The notes below the pieces were generated by a model, which saw nothing but the letters and a program-made list of their open reading frames with translations, searched no databases and had not been told where the DNA came from. A DNA stretch of 64,000 nucleotides from Granulosicoccus sp963833195 (lineage in GTDB: Bacteria; Pseudomonadota; Gammaproteobacteria; Granulosicoccales; Granulosicoccaceae). The stretch spans positions 2,170,001 through 2,234,000 of the forward strand of contig CAWHXF010000027.1 of NCBI GenBank assembly GCA_963833195.1. The letters run 5' to 3'. This document shows positions 57,090 through 64,000 of the stretch, in pieces. Each line of letters opens with the position of its first letter. Positions within the stretch are counted from its first letter, which is position 1. Made by a program: the position numbers and the translations under genes.

Positions 57090-59815
57090 CAGCTCGCCAC
57101 GATGTTCACGAGCCGTCCCGGCACGACGATGACCTTGCGGATGGTGGCGTCCCCGACGTGCCGGGCGACGTCGGCGTCCGCGCGCGCGGCCGCCTCGCAG
57201 TCGTCGTTCGACGCGTCCGCGGGCACCGTGATCTCCGCGCGCCGCTTGCCGTTGACCTGCACCGCGAGCGTGATCGAGTCGCGCGCGAGCGCCGCCTCGT
57301 CCGCTTCGGGCCACGCCTCGTCGGCGACGTTCGTGACGTAGCCGAGCCGGTGCCACAGCACGTGCGTGACGTGCGGCACGAAGGGCGAGAGCAGGCGCAC
57401 CAGCGCGCTCGCCGCCTCGTGCCGCACCGCGAGATCGGCGGCGCGGCCGGCCTCGCCCGCCCCGCCCGCGCCCGTCCCGCCTTTGCCCGGCTCGAAGCGC
57501 GTCATGGCGTTGAACAGCTCCATCATCGAGGCGATGGCGGTGTTGAAGGTGTAGCGCCGCTCGATGTCGTCCGACACCTTGACGATGGTCTCGTGCGTCT
57601 TCCGGCGCAGCGCCTTCGCCTCCGCGGACAGCGCGTCCGCATCGATGTCGCCCATGCTCGCGTCCGGGCTCTCGAGCGCGCGCCACAGCCGCTTCAGGAA
57701 GCGGTGCATGCCCTCGACACCGCCCTCCTTCCATTCCAGGCTCTGCACCGGCGGCGAGTCGCTCATGGCGAACAGCCGCATGGTGTCCGCACCGTAGCGC
57801 TCGACCATGGTGAGCGGATCGACACCGTTGCTCTTGGACTTCGACATCTTCTCGATGCGCCCGACCGTGACGGGCTCGCCGTCCGCGACGAGCGTGGCCG
57901 AGTCGATGCGCCCCTTGTCGTCGTGGCCGATGTCGAGTTCGGGTCGGGAGAAGTAGCGCCGCGCCCCGTTGGCCCCGTCGTCGCGGTAGAACGTCTCGGC
58001 CACGACCATGCCCTGCGTCATCAGGCGCGTGAACGGCTCGTCGGAGCTGACCAGGCCCGCGTCGCGCATCAGCTTGTGGAAGAAGCGCGCGTAGAGCAGG
58101 TGCAGGACCGCGTGCTCCACGCCGCCGATGTACTGGTCCACGGGCAGCCAGTAGTCGGCGCGTTCGTCCAGCATGGCGTCGGCGTCGGGGCTGCAGTAGC
58201 GCGCGTAGTACCAGCTCGACTCGAAGAAGGTGTCGAAGGTGTCGGTCTCGCGCCGTCCCGGGGCGCCGGTGCCGGGCACCGTCGTCTCGATGAAGGCGGC
58301 GTCCTCCTTGATCGGGGACTTCACGCCCGAGAACGCCACGTCCTCGGGCAGCACCACGGGCAGATCCGCCTCGGGCACCGCGTGCGGCTCGCCGGCCTCG
58401 TCGTAGACGATGGGAATCGGGCAGCCCCAGTAGCGCTGGCGCGAGACGCCCCAGTCGCGCAGGCGGTAGTTGACCTTTCGCTTTCCCTTCGCGTGCGCCA
58501 CCAGGTGATCGGCCGTGGCGGCGTAGGCGGCCTCGAAGTCCAGCCCGTCGAAGTCGCCCGAATTCACCGTCACCGAGTCCACCTTGGTGACGAAGGCCGA
58601 CTCGGACACGTCGACGGGCGCACCGGTGCTCTGCACCACCTGACGGATCGGCAGCCCGAACTTCGTGGCGAACTCCCAGTCGCGCTGGTCGTGCGCGGGC
58701 ACGCCCATCACCGCACCGGTGCCGTAGGTCATCAGCACGAAGTTCGCGACCCAGACCGGCACGCGCTCGCCCGTCACGGGGTTGATCACCGCGAAGCCCG
58801 TCGGCACGCCGCGCTTGTCGTCGGCCTCGGTCGCCGCCTCGGACGTGCTGGATTCGCTGCAGAAGCGCACGAAGGCCGCGACCTCGGGACTGCGCTTGGA
58901 CGCCGCGAGCGCCACCGGGTGCTCGGCCGCCACGGCCACGAAGGTCACGCCCGCGACCGTGTCCGGACGAGTGGTGTACACGCGGATCTCGTCGGCGATG
59001 CCGTCGTCGGTGACGTCGAGCGGCGCGTCCCCGCGGCCCGCCAGCGGCAGCGAGAACTCCACGCCCTCGGAGCGGCCGATCCAGTTCCGCTGCATGGTGC
59101 GCACCGAGTCCGGCCAGCCATCCATGCGATCGAGCTCTTCCAGGAGCTCGTCCGCGTAGTCGGTGATGCGCAGGAACCACTGCGGGATCTCGCGCCGCTC
59201 GACCTTCGCGCCGGAGCGCCAGCCGCGCCCGTCGGCATCCACCTGCTCGTTCGCGAGCACCGTCTGCTCGACGGGGTCCCAGTTGACGATCGCCATCTTC
59301 CTGTAGGCGATGCCCTTGTCGAACAGCTTGGTGAAGAACCATTGCTCCCAGCGGTAGTACTCGGGCCGGCAGGTGGCCAGCTCGCGCGACCAGTCGTAGG
59401 CCATGCCCAGACGCTTGAGCTGCTCGCGCATCTCTGCGATGTTCGCGTAGGTCCACTGCGCGGGCGCCGTCTCGTTCTTGATCGCGGCGTTCTCGGCGGG
59501 CAGCCCGAACGCGTCCCAGCCGATCGGCTGCAGCACGTTGAAGCCCAGCATGCGGCGGTGGCGCGCGATGACGTCGCCGATGGTGTAGTTCCGCACGTGA
59601 CCCATGTGCAGGCTGCCCGAGGGGTACGGCAACATGGACAGGCAGTAGAACTTCTCGCGCTCGGGGTCTTCCACGGCGCGGAACGCGCCCGACTCCTCCC
59701 ACAGCCGCTGCACCTCGGGCTCGAGCGAGCGGAAGTCGTACCCGCCCCCATCGGCGGAGGCGACGGCGGAGGCGTCGGCGGGCCGGGAAGCCTGGGGGGC
59801 GGGGACGTCGGACAT
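57089..59815 (-). CDS. leuS: Leucyl-tRNA synthetase
   Basis: 908 residues from the ATG at 59815 (MSDVPAPQASRPADASAV); the first 30 residues are low-complexity before YDFRSLEPEVQRLWEES. Class I motifs: HIGH-type SMLPYPSGSLHMGHVRNYTI and KMSKSKSNGVDPL. The editing domain (CP1) has VTFVAVAAEHPVAL and GVPAHDQRDWEFA. The last domain is normal. It charges tRNA-Leu. Confidence 0.97.
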   Translation of the reverse strand: MSDVPAPQASRPADASAVASADGGGYDFRSLEPEVQRLWEESGAFRAVEDPEREKFYCLSMLPYPSGSLHMGHVRNYTIGDVIARHRRMLGFNVLQPIGWDAFGLPAENAAIKNETAPAQWTYANIAEMREQLKRLGMAYDWSRELATCRPEYYRWEQWFFTKLFDKGIAYRKMAIVNWDPVEQTVLANEQVDADGRGWRSGAKVERREIPQWFLRITDYADELLEELDRMDGWPDSVRTMQRNWIGRSEGVEFSLPLAGRGDAPLDVTDDGIADEIRVYTTRPDTVAGVTFVAVAAEHPVALAASKRSPEVAAFVRFCSESSTSEAATEADDKRGVPTGFAVINPVTGERVPVWVANFVLMTYGTGAVMGVPAHDQRDWEFATKFGLPIRQVVQSTGAPVDVSESAFVTKVDSVTVNSGDFDGLDFEAAYAATADHLVAHAKGKRKVNYRLRDWGVSRQRYWGCPIPIVYDEAGEPHAVPEADLPVVLPEDVAFSGVKSPIKEDAAFIETTVPGTGAPGRRETDTFDTFFESSWYYARYCSPDADAMLDERADYWLPVDQYIGGVEHAVLHLLYARFFHKLMRDAGLVSSDEPFTRLMTQGMVVAETFYRDDGANGARRYFSRPELDIGHDDKGRIDSATLVADGEPVTVGRIEKMSKSKSNGVDPLTMVERYGADTMRLFAMSDSPPVQSLEWKEGGVEGMHRFLKRLWRALESPDASMGDIDADALSAEAKALRRKTHETIVKVSDDIERRYTFNTAIASMMELFNAMTRFEPGKGGTGAGGAGEAGRAADLAVRHEAASALVRLLSPFVPHVTHVLWHRLGYVTNVADEAWPEADEAALARDSITLAVQVNGKRRAEITVPADASNDDCEAAARADADVARHVGDATIRKVIVVPGRLVNIVAS

Positions 59816-59964
59816 GGCGGCGGGGGCCTTCGGTCGGGCGGGCGCGAACGGCAGGCGATGATACCGGGAGCGCGGCCCGCGCCACAGAAGGCGCGCGCTG
59901 CGTCCGAAGGCACCGTCCGGCGCCCGGCATCGTAGGAAGGGTCCACGCAGGCGGAGCACGCGAG

Positions 59965-60678
59965 ATGGCCACTCGGAACGATCAGACGATCTACGACGAT
60001 GCCGCCGAGGTCTGGTGGTCGGACGAGCTGCGCTGGGTGCGCACCCTCAAGCGCATGGTCGACGGACGCCTGGACTGGTTCGACCGCTTCGTGGACTGGG
60101 ACGGCCTGCGCGTGCTGGACCTCGGCTGCGCCGGCGGCTTCATGGCCGAGGCGCTGGCGAAGCGCGGCGCGCGGGTCACGGGGATCGACCCTGCCGGGAA
60201 GGCGATCGACGCCGCGCGCGATCACGCCGCGGCGAACGGGCTCGAGATCCGCTACGACGTCGGCGTCGGCGAAGCGCTGCCCTACGAGGACGACGCGTTC
60301 GACGCCATCGTGTGCGTCGATGTGCTGGAGCACGTGCGGGACCTGGACCGGGTGTGCGCGGAGATGGCGCGCACGACGGTGCGCGGCGGCACCCTGTGCT
60401 TCGACACGATCGCGCGCAACCCGGTGGCCCGCTTCGCCGCCATCACCGTCGCGGAGGATCTGCTCGGCGTGCTGCCGAAGGGCACGCACGATCCTGCCAT
60501 GTTCATCCGCCCCGAGGAGCTGCGCGGCAAGCTGGAGCGCGAGGGCTTTCGCGTCGGGCGCATGACCGGGCTCGGGCCGCACGGCGTGAACCTGCGCGGC
60601 GACCTGAAGTTCGGGCGCGTGCCCACGAAGGCGGTGATCTACATGGGCACCGCCCGCCTGACGCGCGAAGGCTCGTGA
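59965..60678 (+). CDS. ubiG: UbiG-like 3-O-methyltransferase of ubiquinone synthesis
   Basis: 237 residues. SAM-binding motif I VLDLGCAGGFMAEALAKRGA and later GIDPAGKAIDAARDHA, VCVDVLEHVRDLD and GGTLCFDTIARNP match UbiG, including the membrane-associated region FAAITVAEDLLGVLPKGTHDPAMFI. UbiG performs both O-methylations in ubiquinone formation. The usual UbiG N-terminus is shorter here and Trp-rich (AEVWWSDELRWVRTLKRM), so a related methyltransferase is the alternative. It is divergent from leuS. Confidence 0.78.
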   Translation: MATRNDQTIYDDAAEVWWSDELRWVRTLKRMVDGRLDWFDRFVDWDGLRVLDLGCAGGFMAEALAKRGARVTGIDPAGKAIDAARDHAAANGLEIRYDVGVGEALPYEDDAFDAIVCVDVLEHVRDLDRVCAEMARTTVRGGTLCFDTIARNPVARFAAITVAEDLLGVLPKGTHDPAMFIRPEELRGKLEREGFRVGRMTGLGPHGVNLRGDLKFGRVPTKAVIYMGTARLTREGS

Positions 60679-60721
60679 CGCGACAGCACCCGCCCACCAC
60701 GCCGACGAGGATCCGCCTTCG

Positions 60722-61129
60722 ATGACGCTCATCGCCCTGTTCTGCGCCGCCACCCTGTTCGGCGGCATGCTGCTGTACTCCTTCGGCTTCGCACCGCTCG
60801 TGTTCTCGAAGCTGCCGGTGCAGACGGCCGGCACGCTGCTGCGCGAGGCGTTCCCGTTCTACTACCTGTTCGTCATCGGCGTTGCTCTCGTCGCGGCGCT
60901 CGCGCTGCTGCCCGTGGACACCTTCTCGGCCTGGCTGATGCTGATCACGGTCGTGATCGGCGTGGCGGCCCGGCAGTTGCTGATGCCCGCCATCAACCGC
61001 GCGAGCGACGCGCGCGCCGCGGGCGACGACTCCGGCGCCGCACGATTCAAGTTCCTGCACGGCTTCTCGGTCGTGCTGAACTTCGTGCAGCTGGCCGCGG
61101 TCGGCACGGTGCTCGCGCGTTTCGTCTGA
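60722..61129 (+). CDS. DUF4149 family membrane protein
   Basis: 135 residues with four membrane segments (about 4-24, 46-64, 68-88 and 114-133). The family pattern FGGMLLYSFGFAPLVFSKLP and the final FKFLHGFSVVLNFVQLAAVG match DUF4149/TMEM205-like proteins. Function unknown. It starts 43 nt after ubiG and is likely co-transcribed. Confidence 0.85.
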   Translation: MTLIALFCAATLFGGMLLYSFGFAPLVFSKLPVQTAGTLLREAFPFYYLFVIGVALVAALALLPVDTFSAWLMLITVVIGVAARQLLMPAINRASDARAAGDDSGAARFKFLHGFSVVLNFVQLAAVGTVLARFV

Positions 61130-61163
61130 ACGGCCGAGGCGCGGGGGATAGTCTTTGCAAGCC

Positions 61164-61191
61164 GCCGAGCCCGGTGTTTACCGGCCTCGGC
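61164..61191 (+). terminator. Hairpin after the DUF4149 gene
   Basis: GCCGAG-C-CCGGT and ACCGG-C-CTCGGC form an 11-pair stem with one C-C mismatch and a GTTT loop, 35 nt after the gene end. No clear U-run follows. Confidence 0.45.
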
Positions 61192-61263
61192 GAACAGTGC
61201 CTGATGCGTTCCCGCGGTCCCGGCGAGCCGTATCCTCCTCGTCCCCTCACCCCATCAGCGCGC

Positions 61264-61338
61264 ATGAACAGCATCGTCTACATCGTCGGCCTCATCGTCA
61301 TCGTCCTCGCCATCCTGTCCTTCCTCGGGCTTCGATGA
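61264..61338 (+). CDS. 24-residue single-pass membrane peptide
   Basis: The peptide MNSIVYIVGLIVIVLAILSF plus LGLR is one hydrophobic helix with a basic end. Short peptides of this kind (MxxIVYIVGLIVIVxAILSFxGLR) occur widely in proteobacteria and are often left unannotated. There is no obvious Shine-Dalgarno, but a TATCCT box lies about 30 nt upstream. Function unknown. Confidence 0.7.
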   Translation: MNSIVYIVGLIVIVLAILSFLGLR

Positions 61339-61610
61339 ACGCCGCGGTCCGGTCCGCGACCGTGGCCATGCCGGCAACGGTGCCGCGGCCGGATCGGGCA
61401 CGTTCCGGGCGCCGCACGTGGATCGGGTGGCGATGCACGGCGGTGCCATCCCGGTCCAGGCGTTCGCGTTCGCCGCGTTCGGTTCCGCCCTAGGCCCGGC
61501 GGCCGTCGCCCCACCGATCCGGCAACGTCGCGGCGCGGCGGTGCAGGCCGCCCTGATTCCGCACGATCGGACTTCCCCGCGCTCTACGCCTTCGGCGACA
61601 GGGTGAGGGT

Positions 61611-64000
61611 ATGCTCGCGGCCTCGCGGCACAGAGGGCTCGAACGAGCCATGGACTTCACTTCACCGGTTGCCGCGATACCGGAAGGCCCTTCGGGGAAC
61701 ACGTCCTCGGACGCCCCGGACGATGCGGAAACCTACTGGTCCAACGCGCGCCTGCGCACCGCGGGCACCGAGCTCGCCGGACCGTCGCCCGATCTCGCGT
61801 CCGCGCACCTCGCGCGCGACCCCGCCCACCGGCAGGTCGACAACCTGCGCGCGCTCACCGCGATCTACCGTGCGCACCTCGCGGCGATTCGAGTGGGCGC
61901 CATGGTCAGTCCGGCCGCGGAATGGCTGCTCGACAACTTCTATCTCGTCGAGGAGAACGTCCGCCAGGTCCGCCGCGACCTGCCGGGGCGCTTCTACCGG
62001 CAGTTGCCGGCCTTCGGCACGCGCGACGACGGCACGCGCACGCCGCGCGTCACCGCGCTCGCGTGGCGCTTCGTCACCCGTTCGCACTTCGAGTTCGACG
62101 TCGTGCGGCTCACGGCGCTGGTCGAGGGGTACCAGTCCCTGCGCGCGCTGCGCATCGGCGAGCTGTGGGCGATTCCGGCCGTTCTGCGCTTCGTGCTCAT
62201 CGAGGAGCTCAGGCGGCTCGCCGAGCAGATCGAGCGCCGCCGGCGCATGCGCGACGCCGCGAACGCGCTCGCCGATCGACTGCTCGGAGCGACGGCGGGA
62301 TCGGCTGCGCGACAGGCGTCCGACACCGCACCCGGGATGACGCCCGCTCCGATCCGCGACGCCGTCCGCAGCGCCCCGGGACGCAGCGACGAGGCGCTCG
62401 CCGCGGACGACGCGTTCGCGAGCCAACTGCTCTACCGGTTGCGCGACGGCTCGATCGAGGCGCACGACGTGATGGTCTGGCTGGAGCGCCGCCTCGAAGC
62501 GCGCGGCAGCGACGCCGAGGCCGTGATGGTCGCCGAGCAGCACCGGTTGTCCGCCGGCACGGTCCGCATGGGCAACATCGTGCGCAGCCTGCGCGCCATC
62601 GATGATGTCGACTGGACGAAGTGGTTCGCGCAGGTGAGCCTCGTCGACGCGCGGCTGCGCGGCGCGACGAGCTTCGCGGCGCTGGACTTCGCGTCGCGCG
62701 ACCGCTACCGCGACGCCATCGAGCGGCTCGCCCGGCTTTCGGGCCGCGACGAGCTCGATGTGGCGGAGCGGGCCGTCGACGCTGCCGGCGCGGGCGGCGG
62801 AGCGGAACCGACGACCGACATCGGTCACTGGCTGATCGGTGCCGGCCTGGAAGCCTTCGAAGCGGCGATCGGCGCGAGCGTACCGCCGGGCACGCGCGCC
62901 GCGCGCGCGTGGCGACGGCTCGGCTGGCTGTCGATCGCGCTGCCCGTGCTGCTCCTCACGCTGGCGGGCGTGGCCACGGCGGTACTGATGCTGAGCGCCG
63001 CGGGCGTGCATCCGGCGGCGGCCACGCTGCTCGCGCTGCTCGCGGGCCTTCCGGCGAGCGAGGCGGCCAGCGGGCTGTACAACACCCTGGTGACGGCCTT
63101 CAAGTCGCCGACCAGACTCGTCGGCTTCGAGTACGCGGACGGCGTCCCGGCGGAGGCCCGCACGCTCGTCGTCGTGCCCTGCCTGCTCACCTCGCGCGAC
63201 GACATCGAGGACCTCGTCAGGAATCTCGAGGTCCACTACCTGTCGAACACGCGCGGCGAGCTGCACTACGCGCTCGCGAGCGACTGGCCCGACGCGGCGC
63301 ATGAACGCGACGCGGCCGACGACGAGCTGCTCGCCTTCGCGCGCGAGCGCATCGCGACGCTCTCCGCGCGCTACGAGCACGCGGGCGGAACGCGGTTCTT
63401 CCTGGTCCACCGGGCACGGCAGCACAACGCCTCCGAGGGTTGCTGGATGGGCTGGGAGCGCAAGCGCGGCAAGCTGCTGGAGCTGAACCGCCTGCTGCGC
63501 GGCGACACCGCGACATCCTTCCTCCCCGTCGACGTCCCGCTGCCCGAGGGCGTCGTGCACGTCATGACGCTCGACGCCGACACGCGCCTGACGCGCGATG
63601 CCGTCACGACGCTCGTCGGCAAGATGGCGCACCCGCTGAACCGTCCGGCGCTCGACGCGAGCGGCCGGCGCACGGCGTCGGGCTACGGGATCATGCAGCC
63701 GCGCGTGGTCGCGTCCCTGACGACGGGCGCGGAGGCCTCGCTCTTCCAGCGCATCTGGTCGCAGGACCGGGGAATCGACCCCTACGTGTTCGCGGCGTCC
63801 GACGTCTACCAGGACATGACGGGCGAGGGCTCCTTCACGGGCAAGGGCCTGTACCACGTCGACACGCTGATCAGCGCGCTGGACGGTCGCTTCGACGAGA
63901 ACGCGGTACTGAGCCACGACCTGCTCGAAGGCTCGCTCGCGCGCTGCGCCCTCGTGAGCGACGTGGAGCTCGTCGAGGACTTCCCGGTGCGCCACGCGGT
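61611..64000 (+). CDS. ndvB: Cyclic beta-1,2-glucan synthase, N-terminal part (runs off window)
   Basis: About 796 codons of a family that usually exceeds 2,700 residues. The ATG at 61611 has an AGGG/GAGG Shine-Dalgarno upstream; the ATG at 61650 (MDFTSPVAAIPEG) is the alternative. Features: LARDPAHRQVDNLRALTAIY, AAEWLLDNFYLVEENVRQVR, two membrane segments near WLSIALPVLLLTLAGVATAV, and a GT84 region with VVVPCLLTSRDDIEDLVRNL, MTLDADTRL, DMTGEGSFTGKGLYHVD and LSHDLLEG. The enzyme makes periplasmic cyclic glucans for osmoadaptation and host interaction. Confidence 0.9.
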   Translation, partial: MLAASRHRGLERAMDFTSPVAAIPEGPSGNTSSDAPDDAETYWSNARLRTAGTELAGPSPDLASAHLARDPAHRQVDNLRALTAIYRAHLAAIRVGAMVSPAAEWLLDNFYLVEENVRQVRRDLPGRFYRQLPAFGTRDDGTRTPRVTALAWRFVTRSHFEFDVVRLTALVEGYQSLRALRIGELWAIPAVLRFVLIEELRRLAEQIERRRRMRDAANALADRLLGATAGSAARQASDTAPGMTPAPIRDAVRSAPGRSDEALAADDAFASQLLYRLRDGSIEAHDVMVWLERRLEARGSDAEAVMVAEQHRLSAGTVRMGNIVRSLRAIDDVDWTKWFAQVSLVDARLRGATSFAALDFASRDRYRDAIERLARLSGRDELDVAERAVDAAGAGGGAEPTTDIGHWLIGAGLEAFEAAIGASVPPGTRAARAWRRLGWLSIALPVLLLTLAGVATAVLMLSAAGVHPAAATLLALLAGLPASEAASGLYNTLVTAFKSPTRLVGFEYADGVPAEARTLVVVPCLLTSRDDIEDLVRNLEVHYLSNTRGELHYALASDWPDAAHERDAADDELLAFARERIATLSARYEHAGGTRFFLVHRARQHNASEGCWMGWERKRGKLLELNRLLRGDTATSFLPVDVPLPEGVVHVMTLDADTRLTRDAVTTLVGKMAHPLNRPALDASGRRTASGYGIMQPRVVASLTTGAEASLFQRIWSQDRGIDPYVFAASDVYQDMTGEGSFTGKGLYHVDTLISALDGRFDENAVLSHDLLEGSLARCALVSDVELVEDFPVRHA

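Noticed and set aside
61335..61493. 51-codon frame overlapping the small membrane peptide stop
   Set aside because: Arg/Ser/Pro-rich composition, no family features and no Shine-Dalgarno; 61339-61610 otherwise shows nothing recognisable.
61662..63995. 777-codon minus-strand frame at the right end
   Set aside because: It is the antisense of the NdvB-type gene, which has clear GT84 motifs on the plus strand and simply lacks a stop inside the window.

Overview
The window is high-GC bacterial chromosome carrying the ribosomal, translation and RNA polymerase core, almost all on the minus strand. The order tRNA-Tyr/Gly/Thr - tufB - tRNA-Trp - secE - nusG - rplKAJL - rpoBC - rpsL/rpsG/fusA/tufA/rpsJ, with two tuf genes, lptE, a UbiG-like methyltransferase and CCA-encoded tRNAs, points to a gammaproteobacterium. 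The genus cannot be set from the sequence alone. No rRNA, CRISPR array, transposase or integrase was seen.

Layout. 1-8061: most of the S10 and spc operons on the minus strand (rplC to rpsE, the last cut by the window edge). 8062-23566: a block of about 15.5 kb separating rplC from rpsJ, which are normally adjacent. It holds an MTA/SAH nucleosidase-like gene, a YaiI/DUF188 gene, a damaged chemotaxis module (5'-truncated periplasmic binding protein, intact MCP, CheV-like remnant), metH, a small unknown gene, a frameshifted Uma2 remnant, three tandem palindromic repeats, a RecB-like/RNase H-like/SF1 helicase fusion, a VapBC-type toxin-antitoxin pair and a RarD-like permease. 23583-28211: str operon (rpsL, rpsG, fusA, tufA, rpsJ) with a textbook promoter. 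28464-30188: a BCCT transporter inserted between rpoC and rpsL. 30385-42866: rpoC, rpoB, rplL, rplJ, rplA, rplK, nusG, secE. 43023-44919: tRNA-Trp, tufB, tRNA-Thr, tRNA-Gly, tRNA-Tyr, with a stable-RNA type promoter upstream.

44973-49393: a general amino-acid ABC transporter (aapJQMP order). 49673-55794: lipoprotein, citrate synthase, flavin reductase (apparently lacking a standard start codon), lptE, a DUF302 protein and an RNB-family ribonuclease with a repeat-rich N-terminus. 55887-61338: CsbD protein, a frameshifted EamA permease, leuS, a UbiG-like methyltransferase, a DUF4149 membrane protein and a 24-residue membrane peptide. From 61611 the window runs into a cyclic beta-1,2-glucan synthase (NdvB/ChvB type), cut by the right edge.

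The most unusual parts are the interruption of the str-S10 junction, the chemotaxis fragment bounded by a 20-bp direct repeat of the metH 3' end, and the palindromic repeat array in front of the nuclease-helicase, which sits beside a toxin-antitoxin pair. The methyl-cycle genes metH and MTA/SAH nucleosidase share the block. BCCT and NdvB are both typical osmoadaptation genes.
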